Assembly: GCF_008642335.1 (NCBI RefSeq)
Contig: NZ_CP029191.1
Coordinates: 6,572,001 to 6,636,000, forward strand
Source: Streptomyces venezuelae
Lineage (GTDB): Bacteria; Actinomycetota; Actinomycetes; Streptomycetales; Streptomycetaceae
DNA: 64,000 nucleotides
Reading direction: 5' to 3'
Of the stretch, positions 51,113 through 59,098 are shown piece by piece. The notes below the pieces were generated by a model. That model searched no databases. It was not told the DNA's origin and saw only the letters and a list, made by a program, of their open reading frames with translations. The position numbers and the translations under genes are program-made. Numbering within the stretch: the stretch's first letter is position 1; each line of letters starts with the position of its first letter.

Positions 51113-52024
51113 TCAGTCGATGTCCATCGCGTCCTCGCCGCCGCTCTTGACGACCTTGATGACGTTGCCGCCCGCGTCGCACAGCTCGGCGCGGACGACG
51201 TACCCCGCCTGGATGCCCTTCCAGAAGATGACTTCCTGCTGTTGGGCGAAGGACGTGGTCCCCAGCGTGTCCACCAGGTCGATCCCACCGGGCGCGTGGA
51301 TCACGTAACGCCAGCCGCTGCCGTCCGGCTGCCGCGCCCAGTCGGGCACGTACCCGCCCGGCGAACGGGTGGTGCTGACGAACCCCGTCCTCTGCAGCAG
51401 CTTCTGATAGTGCCGCAGGCTCGCCGGCAGCTTCTCGTTCCAGGGCTTGAACCCCTTGCCGAGGATCTGGTCCGGCGTCCTGCCGTCCCAGCGGTACAGG
51501 GGTTCGTTGTCCTTGCGGTACCGCAGCGGCGGCACCTCGCGGCCCTGCTTCCTGTCCTCGCGCATCGTCTTCACCTTGGCCGGGTCGATGCCGTAGGTGC
51601 TCTCACCGAATCCCGCCGCTTCCTGGGGAGTCGGTGTGGTGGAGCGGGGGTGCTTGCCGCGCTCGGCCATGAACGACGGGTAGTCGTACTCGCCGGCCTC
51701 CGAGTCGGTGCCCCCGTCCGACAGCTCCTCCGCGTCGGAGAAGTCCAGCCGGTCGATGTCCATGGCGTTCGGGTCCTGCCCGCCCGCGCGCTGCACCACG
51801 GCCTCTTCGGTCTGCTGGTGGCCGCAGCCCGCACCGTGCTGGTGCTGCTCCTGCCCCGCGGCCTGCCCGCCCCGGCGGAGCATCTGGACGACTGCGGCGT
51901 TGCCCGCCGCGCCCTGCAGTCCGAGAAGCCCCGGGAGCGGGGCGTCCGCGGGGGCGGCGGCTCTGCGGGCCGCGGCCCGCGCTTTCGCGGCGGCGTGCTT
52001 TCCGGCGTGGTCGTGGTCGCGCAA
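51113..52024 (-). CDS. Pierisin/Scabin-type ADP-ribosyltransferase with injection-system-like leader
   Basis: A 303-residue predicted toxin. Residues 170-285 form a mono-ADP-ribosyltransferase domain of the pierisin/Scabin (guanine-modifying) type: Arg178 in EPLYRWDGR, Ser-Thr-Thr 217-219 in GFVSTTRS, HAPGGIDLVDTLG, and the catalytic Q-x-E as Gln262/Glu264 before VIFWKGI. The N-terminus has no secretion signal. Instead it has LLGLQGAAGNAAVVQMLRR (33-51), HQHGAGCGHQ and VQR, a leader I associate with DUF4157 and other contractile-injection-system-linked proteins of Streptomyces. The word AMDID occurs twice (87-91 and at the very end). TTG 52024 is seven bases after GGAGG. No clear immunity gene is seen. 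Confidence 0.8.
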   Translation of the reverse strand: MRDHDHAGKHAAAKARAAARRAAAPADAPLPGLLGLQGAAGNAAVVQMLRRGGQAAGQEQHQHGAGCGHQQTEEAVVQRAGGQDPNAMDIDRLDFSDAEELSDGGTDSEAGEYDYPSFMAERGKHPRSTTPTPQEAAGFGESTYGIDPAKVKTMREDRKQGREVPPLRYRKDNEPLYRWDGRTPDQILGKGFKPWNEKLPASLRHYQKLLQRTGFVSTTRSPGGYVPDWARQPDGSGWRYVIHAPGGIDLVDTLGTTSFAQQQEVIFWKGIQAGYVVRAELCDAGGNVIKVVKSGGEDAMDID

Positions 52025-52161
52025 CGGGACTCCTCCAGGTACAGAGCGACCCACTCTTCCCGTACGACCCCCACCGGCACCAGGGACCGAAGGGCAGCAC
52101 CGCGTGCAGTCTTCGTGGTCCGCGGGGTCTTCCGCCGCCGGGGCGCACTCCTGATCACTTG

Positions 52162-52181
52162 ACCTCAAGTGCCCTTGAGGT
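52162..52181 (+). promoter_or_regulatory. SoxR box in a MerR-type promoter
   Basis: ACCTCAAGTGCCCTTGAGGT is a perfect palindrome with 8-base arms. Its inner 18 bp match the SoxR consensus CCTCAAG-N4-CTTGAGG. It lies between TTGACC (52159-52164) and GAGGAT 19 bases later, the long spacing SoxR/MerR activators need. The ATG of the NTF2-like gene is about 65 bp downstream. Confidence 0.75.
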
Positions 52182-52246
52182 ATGAGGATGTGGATCAGGG
52201 AAGCCCGCACGGGGCGTCCCACTCCAGACCTCCACGGGGAGCCGTC

Positions 52247-52678
52247 ATGCGTACCGAGTCGTCCACTGTTCAGGCTGCCGACATCGCCGCGATCCGCCGA
52301 GTCGTCGCGGACGCGAGCGAGTTCCAGAACGACGTCGAGCGTTTCCTTCCCCTGTTCACCGCCGACACCACCGTCGTGAACTTCGGCGGGCGCCGCGTCG
52401 TCGGGCGGGACACGCTGGAGGAGGCGATGCGGCAGGCGCTGGCTTCGCCGCTCGCCGACGTCGTCACCACGGTCGAGGAGGAGGACATCCGCTTCGTCCG
52501 GGACGACGTGGCGATCGTGGCGAGCATCAAGCGGGTCTCCGACGGGCGGCGGCCGGGGGCCGACGGTGAGGCGGTCACCCCGCTGCCGGCCTCCGCGGGA
52601 CGCCTCACGCACGTGCTGGTGAAGGAGGACGGGACCTGGCGGATCACGTCCTCCCAGACCACCCCGATCCTCGGCTGA
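52247..52678 (+). CDS. NTF2-fold (SnoaL/SgcJ-like) protein behind a SoxR box
   Basis: A 143-residue protein of the SnoaL/DUF4440 (SgcJ/EcaC) group: an N-terminal helical part (DIAAIRRVVADASEFQ), NDVERFLPLFTADTTVVNF, the GRDTLEEAMRQ strand-helix, and the final strands HVLVKEDGTWRITSSQTTPI. Such proteins form cone-shaped dimers with a ligand pocket; some are cyclases or isomerases, many have no known reaction. ATG 52247. The upstream SoxR box predicts induction by redox-cycling compounds, so a role in handling quinones or phenazines is plausible. It converges on another NTF2-fold gene 37 bp away. Confidence 0.75.
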   Translation: MRTESSTVQAADIAAIRRVVADASEFQNDVERFLPLFTADTTVVNFGGRRVVGRDTLEEAMRQALASPLADVVTTVEEEDIRFVRDDVAIVASIKRVSDGRRPGADGEAVTPLPASAGRLTHVLVKEDGTWRITSSQTTPILG

Positions 52679-52715
52679 GAGTGGGGCGGGTGGCCGTCGT
52701 CAGGGGTGGCCGCCG

Positions 52716-53156
52716 TCAGGGGTGGTCGTACCAGGAGAACGCGGCGATCCGCCAGCCCTCCGGCGTGCGGACGAACTGCATCGTCTTCGTGCCGCCGCCC
52801 TCGAACGGCTCGCCGTCCATGACGCCCGCCTTCGCGTACTCGCCGAACCGGCACGCGATGTCGCCGACGACGTCGGTGCGTTCCGAGACCTCCCACTCGG
52901 CGAACTCGACGAGGCGCCCGTCGGCGAGCAGCCGCTCGCGGGGCTCGATGAACTCCTCCACGGTGTAGGCCGCGTACTGCGGGCCCGTCACGACGATCAC
53001 GCCGCCGGGCAGCATGAGCCGACGGATCCTGGCGACGTCCGCGGCCTTGCCGCCGCGATTGTCGAAGGCCCCGAAGAACTCGGCGGTCAGTGCGTCGATT
53101 TCGGCCTTGGAGTGCTCGGCGGAGTGCTCGGCCGCGGGTATCTCGATCTCGGACAT
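52716..53156 (-). CDS. NTF2-fold DUF4440-like protein
   Basis: A 146-residue cytoplasmic protein with the NTF2-like pattern: ALTAEFFGAFDNRGG, LMLPGGVIVVTG, YTVEEFIEPRERLLADGRL, then strands RTDVVGDIACRFGEYAKAG and TMQFVRTPEGWRIAAFSWYDHP. The function is unknown; relatives are annotated as DUF4440 or nuclear-transport-factor-2 proteins. ATG 53156 gives a normal length. It is unlike the neighbouring NTF2-fold protein in sequence, so the two are not a recent duplication. The SoxR box does not point at it. Confidence 0.7.
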   Translation of the reverse strand: MSEIEIPAAEHSAEHSKAEIDALTAEFFGAFDNRGGKAADVARIRRLMLPGGVIVVTGPQYAAYTVEEFIEPRERLLADGRLVEFAEWEVSERTDVVGDIACRFGEYAKAGVMDGEPFEGGGTKTMQFVRTPEGWRIAAFSWYDHP

Positions 53157-53175
53157 GCCGGGACCGTAACACCGC

Positions 53176-54126
53176 CTACCGCCCGCAGACCGAAGCGGAG
53201 TTGACCGAGCCGCCCGCGTTCTCGTCGTCCGTGCCGAGCAGGGCCTTGCCACCGGAGCCCGGCAGGCACTCGACCGCCTCGATCTTGACGCCCTTGAACT
53301 TACGCACCACCGCAGGTGACTTGGAGACGGACAGCCGCACCTTGCCGGACCGGCTCACCGTGAGCTCGCCCGCGTTCAGGACCGCCGAGGCGAAGGGGCC
53401 GTCGTCGCCCGCGTCGGACGCCGAGCTGATCACGAGGCGGCCCGACGGGGTGACGGAGATGTCCGAGGCGTGCCGGACGTCACCGGTCGGCCAGGGGGCG
53501 CGGAGCCGGGCCGTGGTGACCGGGCCGAAGTCGGCCTCGCCGTACTCGTTGAAGGAGAACGGCGCGGCGCGCAGCGTCGCCGGACGCTTCTCGCCGGCTC
53601 CCCGGTCCGCCCAGACCGCCGCGAGCTTTCCGTGCCGCGAGGTCAGCGCGAAGCTCTCGTAGTCGTCGCCGTCGGCGATCGCGGGGAGCGGGGAGGTGTC
53701 GAGGACCTGGATGTCGGGGCCGGTCACCTTCAGGTGGTAGACGAGCCCGCGGCTGGACAGCGCCATGTACTCGTCGCGGGCGCCCGGCACCGCCTCTATC
53801 GCCTCCAGGTCGATGGGTTCGGCGGTTCCCTTCCAGGTGAGCGGTTCGACGGAGGCGGGGGCCGAGCGGTCGGCGCCGGGCGCGTGCGTCAGCCGCGCCA
53901 AGCGGTTCTCGCCGGGCTTCTTGTTGTCGCGCACGACGACGGCGTCCGTCCCTCCCTGCCGCCGGCCGCCACTCGTGACGGCGAGCCCGCTGATGCCCGA
54001 CTTGATGTCGTCGCCGACCTTCTGCCAGCCGCCGCCCGGGGCGTGCGCCGCGGACGCCGTGAGGCCACCGGCCGACAGGAGGGCGGCGGTAGCGGTCAGC
54101 ACGGTCGTGGTCGTACGGAGGAACAT
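53176..54126 (-). CDS. Secreted protein of unknown function
   Basis: A 316-residue protein with a clear Sec signal peptide (Arg/Thr start, hydrophobic TATAALLSAGGLTASA, cut near ASAAHA). The rest is made of repeated strand-turn units (ARLTHAPG, YMALSSRGLVYHLKV, SFALTSRHGKLAAVW, DISVTPSGRLVISSA), which suggests a beta-propeller-like fold with DxxDxS-type turns. It ends with a pair of cysteines (VECLPG and SVCGR). I do not recognise a family. It follows the chitosanase gene on the same strand, 132 bp behind a terminator, so it is likely transcribed separately. Confidence 0.7.
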   Translation of the reverse strand: MFLRTTTTVLTATAALLSAGGLTASAAHAPGGGWQKVGDDIKSGISGLAVTSGGRRQGGTDAVVVRDNKKPGENRLARLTHAPGADRSAPASVEPLTWKGTAEPIDLEAIEAVPGARDEYMALSSRGLVYHLKVTGPDIQVLDTSPLPAIADGDDYESFALTSRHGKLAAVWADRGAGEKRPATLRAAPFSFNEYGEADFGPVTTARLRAPWPTGDVRHASDISVTPSGRLVISSASDAGDDGPFASAVLNAGELTVSRSGKVRLSVSKSPAVVRKFKGVKIEAVECLPGSGGKALLGTDDENAGGSVNSASVCGR

Positions 54127-54224
54127 GGGGATCTCTCACCTCGGTGCAGGTAGACGCGCGTAGACGGGGAGTTGGCCGGGACCGTACCCAGGTCGACGCG
54201 CAAGAGGCAAGAGGTGAGGAAGGT

Positions 54225-54251
54225 GCGCGGGACGCCTTGGGCGTCCCGCGC
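54225..54251 (-). terminator. Terminator after chitosanase
   Basis: GCGCGGGACGCC and GGCGTCCCGCGC form a perfect 12-bp stem with a TTG loop, eight bases beyond the chitosanase stop. Confidence 0.8.
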
Positions 54252-54258
54252 GTCCGGC

Positions 54259-55122
54259 CTAGCCGATGTGGTACGGGTCGCCGTAGACCTTCCAGTCCAG
54301 CGGCGGGTCCAGATTCAGGTTCCGCTTCTTCAGGAAGACGCGTTGTGCCGTGTCGACCCGGCTGGTGTCCTCGTGGGCCTCCTCCTGCTTCATCGCCCAG
54401 ACGCGCGCGTCGAGGAAGGCGTTCAGGTACGTCACCTCGTCGCCGCCCTGGGCCGGCGGCTTGGCCGAACGCAGGGCGCGCTTGCGGATGTTGCGGAAGC
54501 TGGTGGAGTCGCCGCCGTCACCGTGCATGACGATGGCGTCGTAGTAACAGAACTGGCCGAGCGTGCCGATGCCGTCCGCCTTGCCCTGCTTGACGGCGGG
54601 GTTGAAGTAGACCCGGTCGCGCTCGTCGTTCTGCGCCTTGCGGAACTCCGCGTCCGTGTCGGCGGCCCGCTCCCAGTCGCGCTTGAAGTTCGGGTCGAGC
54701 CCGTCGTGCGAGTCGGTGCCGTCGACCCGGCGCAGCGCGGGCAGGTACTTGGCGAGGATGTTGCCCGGCTTGCGCTGCGTGTAGAGCTCGACGAGGTCGA
54801 GCATGTCGCCGGTGCCGGAGCAGAACCCGATGATGCCCGCGGTGTAGCCGCGGCCGTCGTCGATGTCCTCGCAGTACCGGTACTGCTTCTTCCATTCGAG
54901 CGAGGAGTTCTCCGCGCTGCAGACGATCTGCATCGCGATCTCCTTCTTCGCCGGGTCGTCGAGGCCGCCCGCCGTGATGAGGGAGGAGAACGGCGTGGCC
55001 GCGCCCGCCGACTGCGTGGCGAGGAGCGGACCCGCGACGGCCGCCGCGCCGATGAAGGCGAGCAGCGTGCGACGGGAGGTTTCGGTGGTGCGCGGGCGTA
55101 TGGGGCGGTGGGGGGTTTCCAC
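54259..55122 (-). CDS. csnA: GH46 chitosanase, Tat-exported
   Basis: A 287-residue secreted family-46 chitosanase that hydrolyses beta-1,4-glucosamine polymers. The leader carries twin arginines (SRRTLLAFIGAAAVAG) and ends near QSAGA. The general acid Glu71 (SAENSSLEW) and Asp89 (EDIDDGRGYTAGI) line up with Glu22 and Asp40 of the S. sp. N174 enzyme. GTG start at 55122 behind GGAGG. A palindrome upstream matches the operator of the CsnR repressor known for Streptomyces chitosanase genes, so expression should be induced by chitosan oligomers. Confidence 0.95.
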   Translation of the reverse strand: METPHRPIRPRTTETSRRTLLAFIGAAAVAGPLLATQSAGAATPFSSLITAGGLDDPAKKEIAMQIVCSAENSSLEWKKQYRYCEDIDDGRGYTAGIIGFCSGTGDMLDLVELYTQRKPGNILAKYLPALRRVDGTDSHDGLDPNFKRDWERAADTDAEFRKAQNDERDRVYFNPAVKQGKADGIGTLGQFCYYDAIVMHGDGGDSTSFRNIRKRALRSAKPPAQGGDEVTYLNAFLDARVWAMKQEEAHEDTSRVDTAQRVFLKKRNLNLDPPLDWKVYGDPYHIG

Positions 55123-55162
55123 GGGGGCCTCCAGATGGGGGAGTTCACGTGCCGCGTACTGT

Positions 55163-55177
55163 TAGGAAGGTTTCCTA
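55163..55177. promoter_or_regulatory. CsnR-like operator (TAGGAA-N3-TTCCTA)
   Basis: TAGGAAGGTTTCCTA is a perfect palindrome 41 bp before the chitosanase start. It agrees with the GGAAA/TTTCC-type operator of the ROK-family repressor CsnR described for Streptomyces chitosanases; I recall the consensus only approximately. Confidence 0.65.
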
Positions 55178-55374
55178 CCAGAGATCTGGGGTGACGTATA
55201 CCCGTCAAGACACGATGAGCCGAGGATTCCGAATGGCCGGACATCGCTCTGTGCGCCGGGCCCATTGGTCCATACGATCCCCTCGCTCACGCATTCCGCT
55301 CCAGGCACCCGCACCGCGTTCCACGCACACAGGCACTTCTCCAACCCCCCTCCTCAGTAAAGGAACGGAGAACC

Positions 55375-56022
55375 ATGGCCGGTGCACTGCTGCTGGGCGG
55401 CGCCGTCGCGGCGCTGTTCGGTTCGACTCTCCCCGCGCAGGACACGATGTCGATCCTCGATCCGCCCCCGGACAAGATCGTGATCGAGATCGCCACGGTG
55501 AACGGTTCCGGCTGCCCCAGGGGCACCGCGGCCGTCGCCGTCTCCCAGGACAACACGGCCTTCACCGTGACCTACAGCGACTACCTCGCCAAGGCGGGCG
55601 CGGGCGCGGACCCCACCGCGTTCCGCCGCAACTGCCAGCTCAACCTGATCGTGCACGTCCCCTCGGGCTTCACGTACGCGATCGCGAGCGCGGACTACCG
55701 CGGCTACGCCTCGCTCCAGCCCGGCGCCAAGGGCACGGAGAAGGCGTCGTACTACTTCCAGGGCTCGCCCCAGACGGCCGCGATCAGCCATGAGTTCAAG
55801 GGCGTCTACAACGACAACTGGCAGGCGACCGACACGACGGACTGGGCGCAGCTCGTGTGGGCGCCGTGCGGCGTGAAACGGAACTTCAACATCAACACGG
55901 AGCTGCGGGTCGATCTGGGGACGTCCGACCCCGCGAAGTCGAGCTTCATGACGATGGACTCGACGGACGGCGACATCAGCACGATCTACCACATGGCGTG
56001 GAAGGAGTGCCCTCGCGCCTGA
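55375..56022 (+). CDS. DUF4360 secreted protein
   Basis: A 215-residue exported protein of the DUF4360 family. After a short hydrophobic leader (AGALLLGGAVAALFGSTLPA) come the family segments VNGSGCPRGTAAVAVSQDNTAF, RRNCQLNLIVHVPSGFTYAI, DYRGYASLQPGA, and CGVKRNFNINTELRVDLG. Cysteines at CPRG, NCQL and CGVK are placed for disulfides. Its role is unknown; it is a common small extracellular protein in actinomycetes and fungi. ATG 55375 follows GGAACGGAG. It diverges from the chitosanase gene across 252 bp. Confidence 0.8.
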   Translation: MAGALLLGGAVAALFGSTLPAQDTMSILDPPPDKIVIEIATVNGSGCPRGTAAVAVSQDNTAFTVTYSDYLAKAGAGADPTAFRRNCQLNLIVHVPSGFTYAIASADYRGYASLQPGAKGTEKASYYFQGSPQTAAISHEFKGVYNDNWQATDTTDWAQLVWAPCGVKRNFNINTELRVDLGTSDPAKSSFMTMDSTDGDISTIYHMAWKECPRA

Positions 56023-56029
56023 GGGCCTG

Positions 56030-56587
56030 TCACCGGGTCAGGGCGGCGTCCCCGCGCCGGACGCCCTTGCCGGCCGGTGCCCCCTCCGGGGTGAACGGCC
56101 GGTGGAAGGTGAAGGCGTGCGGCGCGGGGTCGCCGTCGCGGAGGTACTCCAGCGCGGACACCCCGTCCTGCCAGGTGGGCGCCGCGTCGTCGGAGACCCA
56201 CCAGAGCACGTGGTTCGGGTGGCCCGTCCGCTCGAACCAGTCGTACCGCCGGTTCAGCGCCGTGCGGTGCAGGCCGGTGTAGAGGGCGTCGAAGGCGGGG
56301 CGCAGCCCGGTCCAGAGCGACAGGGTCGCCGCCAGGGCGGTGGTCTCCGGCGTGCGGCCCTTGTCGTACCAGGCGGGTACGGCGAACTCGCCCCACGCGC
56401 CCCAGTCCGCCCCGAAGAGCTTGCCCCGGTCGTCGCCCGCCGGCTCGGCGTGCGCGAGGTAACCGGGGTGCCGGGCGATCTGCTGGTAGACGGTCCCGCC
56501 GATGTCGTAGAACTCGCGCGTCCGGGGTGACGTGTCGGCGAGCGGGGTCTTCAGGACGCCGAAGGTGTACAGAGCAAGCTGGGGCAC
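56030..56587 (-). CDS. DUF3291 domain protein
   Basis: A 185-residue cytoplasmic protein of the DUF3291 family, a heme-oxygenase/monooxygenase-like ferredoxin fold. Key segments: QLALYTFGVLKTPL, ATLSLWTGLRPAFDALYTGLHRTAL, RYDWFERTGHPNHVLWWV and a C-terminal ALEYLRDGDPAPHAFTFHRPF. No reaction is known for the family. I chose GTG 56587, just after AGGGAGAG. It sits 84 bp downstream of the GH89 gene on the same strand and converges on the DUF4360 gene. Confidence 0.75.
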   Translation of the reverse strand: MPQLALYTFGVLKTPLADTSPRTREFYDIGGTVYQQIARHPGYLAHAEPAGDDRGKLFGADWGAWGEFAVPAWYDKGRTPETTALAATLSLWTGLRPAFDALYTGLHRTALNRRYDWFERTGHPNHVLWWVSDDAAPTWQDGVSALEYLRDGDPAPHAFTFHRPFTPEGAPAGKGVRRGDAALTR

Positions 56588-56671
56588 GCATCTCTCCCTG
56601 GTTGAGGACCAGGTGAAGGTAGCCGTCTGCGCGGGCAAAGTCGACGTTGCGTTTCACCGCCGCAAATGCCC

Positions 56672-58903
56672 TCAGTTGCCTTCGAGATGGGCCCGTACCT
56701 TTGCTGCGATTTTGTACGTGTTTCCCTTCGGCCGGGTCGCCAGGCGTCCCGGGTCCTTGATCCAGGCCTCCTCCACCGCGAACCAGTCGATCTCTTCCGG
56801 CGCACGGCCCTCCGCGAGGGCGGCCCGCAGCGCTGTGAAGTACCGCTCCCAGCGCAGCCGGTACAGCCCGCCCACGAGCCCCGCCCACTCGCGGTTCGCG
56901 TAGTCGCGCAGTCCGGCGTCGGCGCCGGAGCGCGTGCCCCACACGGTGAGCAGGGTCAGCTGGTCGTACGCGAGCCGGTCCCGTTCCGCCGCGTCGGCAC
57001 CCCACGCGCGGGCGTCCGCGACCCAACGCCCGAGCAGATGCCGGGAGTCGGTGGCCACCAGCCGTTCGAGCAGGTCCATCAGGGTGAGCCACTCGCGGGT
57101 GAGGCGGTCGAAACGGGCGGCGTCCCCGGCGTCGTACGCCTCCTTGACGCGCGGCAGCAGGACACGGCTGCGGTTGGAGAGGGCCTGCCGGGCGACGTCG
57201 AGCAGGTCGCGGCGGTACGCGGACGAGTCCCGCAACTCAGGGCGCACCGTCAGGAGTTCGCCGAGCGCGGGCTCGAAGTCCGCCGCCTCGTACCGCAGCT
57301 TCTTCGGCGACCAGGCAGCCGCCGACTTCGCGGAGAGGTCGGGCCGGGCCCCGAAGAGCCCGTCGGCGCCCTCGGCCCACTCGTCGGCGCGGGTCGTTCC
57401 GTAGGCCGTACGGCGAAGGGTGTCCCAGGCGGCCTCGGCGTGCGGGTCGGCGGCACCGTATCGCGAAGTGGACCACTCCTTGAACCATGACGTCAGGTCC
57501 AAGTCGCCGTCGCTCCAGGCCAGTTCCGAGAAGAGTTCGAAGGCGGCCGGGTTGTTGTCGGCGGCCTCCGGCATCAGGGAGATGCCGCGCAGCGTGCTGC
57601 CCTTCCTGGTGCGCCACTTCTCGTACAGGGCGGCCCAGTCGGGAGTGTTGGCGCCCAGGGTCGTGTGGCCGCCGAAGTTCCAGATGGAGCCGAAGGTGTA
57701 GGGCGTCGAGCCCCAGTCGGACTCGCGGTCGGTGATGTGCGGGAAGCGGTCGGAGAGACCGTCGACGACGAGCATCCGCTCCTTGTCGACGGCGTCGGTG
57801 ATGGCCTTCGGCGGATTGTGCTGCCAGCCGAGGATCACCCAGGTGGCGCCCGGGTGGGCGGCCCGCAACGCCTTCTCGACGCCCTTCGCCGCGTCGCCGA
57901 CGGGGACGTCGCCGGGCTTGCCGCCCTCGTGGAGCAGGTCCATCTTGTACATCGTGGTCGGTCCGTACAGCTCGTCCTGCGCGCGGTAGAACGCGGCGGC
58001 GACGCGCGCGAAATGGCCGGTGCGCGGATCCAGCCACTCCGGCCGCGCGAACCCCACCCAGTCGCCCTGCGGAACGGTCCGCGCGCCCGGGTTCTTCTTC
58101 TCGAAGTCCGGCGGCACGGTCCCGAACCAGCCCGGAAGCACCGGCGTCATGCCGAGGTCCCGCAGCCGGTCGCAGATGCGGCGCCCCAGCCTGGCGCGGG
58201 CGTCGAGCAGCTGCCGGGAGACCGGGTGCGGGAACGACGACATGTTCTGCAGGAGCCACCACGGCTGGTGGGCGGGCCCCGGTATCCACGCCCGCAGTTC
58301 GGCGTCCGTGTACCCGAACTCCTGGAAGGCGCGGTGATGGACGGCGTCCGCGCCCGCGTACACGAGGACTTCGTTGTAGCCGTGGAGCGCGAGCACGTCG
58401 ATCTCGTGCTCCCAGTACTCCCAGTCGGCATACGCGCCCGTGTACCCGTCGTTGGTGTCGTTGAGGACGAAGCGGTGCGGGGTGTTGGCCGCCCCGGCGA
58501 GGGGTGCGGCGGGCGCGGGGAGCCGGTCCGGGAGGTGATCGGTGCGGCTGCCCGCCCAGGTGATGTTGGCGTGTGTGACGTGTTTCAAGTAGTGGCGCAG
58601 GCCCGTGAGCTGGGTGCTTGGGGTGGTCCCTGTGACGGTGATGCGACCGCGGCGGCCGGTGACCCGGAAGGAGTCCTCGGCGCCCGCCTTCTCGGACGCG
58701 GTTCTGAACTCGATCTGGCCCCAGTGGCGGGGGAGCAGACGCCGGGCGGCCTCGGCGGCGGCGGTGCGGCTCGGGGCGCGGGCCGCGCCGGACGCGGGGG
58801 AGTGAGGGGTGACGCCGTCGGCCGGTGTGCCGGAACAGGAGACGGCCGCGACGCCGGCGGTCCCGGCGAGGCCGGTGAGGAAGGTGCGGCGGGGCAGGGG
58901 CAT
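56672..58903 (-). CDS. GH89 alpha-N-acetylglucosaminidase, lipoprotein
   Basis: A 743-residue family-89 glycosidase (NAGLU type) that removes terminal alpha-linked N-acetylglucosamine. The N-terminus has RRTFLTG, a hydrophobic stretch and AAVSCSG, which reads as a Tat leader with a lipobox, so the enzyme is probably anchored outside the membrane. Family segments: NDTNDGYTGAYADWEYWEHEID, LALHGYNEVLVYAG, WWLLQNMSSF, YKMDLLHEGGKPGDVP, WVILGWQHNP and GSIWNFGGHTTLGAN. ATG 58903 follows GGAG. With the chitosanase and the next permease it suggests use of amino-sugar polymers, though the natural substrate is not known. Confidence 0.9.
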   Translation of the reverse strand: MPLPRRTFLTGLAGTAGVAAVSCSGTPADGVTPHSPASGAARAPSRTAAAEAARRLLPRHWGQIEFRTASEKAGAEDSFRVTGRRGRITVTGTTPSTQLTGLRHYLKHVTHANITWAGSRTDHLPDRLPAPAAPLAGAANTPHRFVLNDTNDGYTGAYADWEYWEHEIDVLALHGYNEVLVYAGADAVHHRAFQEFGYTDAELRAWIPGPAHQPWWLLQNMSSFPHPVSRQLLDARARLGRRICDRLRDLGMTPVLPGWFGTVPPDFEKKNPGARTVPQGDWVGFARPEWLDPRTGHFARVAAAFYRAQDELYGPTTMYKMDLLHEGGKPGDVPVGDAAKGVEKALRAAHPGATWVILGWQHNPPKAITDAVDKERMLVVDGLSDRFPHITDRESDWGSTPYTFGSIWNFGGHTTLGANTPDWAALYEKWRTRKGSTLRGISLMPEAADNNPAAFELFSELAWSDGDLDLTSWFKEWSTSRYGAADPHAEAAWDTLRRTAYGTTRADEWAEGADGLFGARPDLSAKSAAAWSPKKLRYEAADFEPALGELLTVRPELRDSSAYRRDLLDVARQALSNRSRVLLPRVKEAYDAGDAARFDRLTREWLTLMDLLERLVATDSRHLLGRWVADARAWGADAAERDRLAYDQLTLLTVWGTRSGADAGLRDYANREWAGLVGGLYRLRWERYFTALRAALAEGRAPEEIDWFAVEEAWIKDPGRLATRPKGNTYKIAAKVRAHLEGN

Positions 58904-58974
58904 ACGGGCTCCGTCGGTCGGGTGATGCCGCCGGAGCAACTCCTGCCCGGAGAGTTTGTGGCGAAACGGGTCTC

Positions 58975-58996
58975 AAGTCCCTCGGATCAGGGACTT
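58975..58996. promoter_or_regulatory. Perfect inverted repeat between GH89 and MHS permease genes
   Basis: AAGTCCCTCGGATCAGGGACTT has 8-base arms and a 6-base centre, in the 195-bp divergent gap. It may be an operator or a leader hairpin of the rightward gene; there is no T-tract. Neither role is proven. Confidence 0.45.
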
Positions 58997-59098
58997 CAGG
59001 CCACGTTCGTAAGGACCAACAGCGGGCACGTTGCCTCACCGGGGTTGGCAATGTTGATCGACGACGTCCACCCCGACGGACCCGTGTGCCGAGAGAGA

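Noticed and set aside
52690..52735. Short direct repeat GTCAGGGGTGG (two copies)
   Set aside because: Only two copies of about 11 bp at the end of a gene, with no sign of a mobile element or attachment site.
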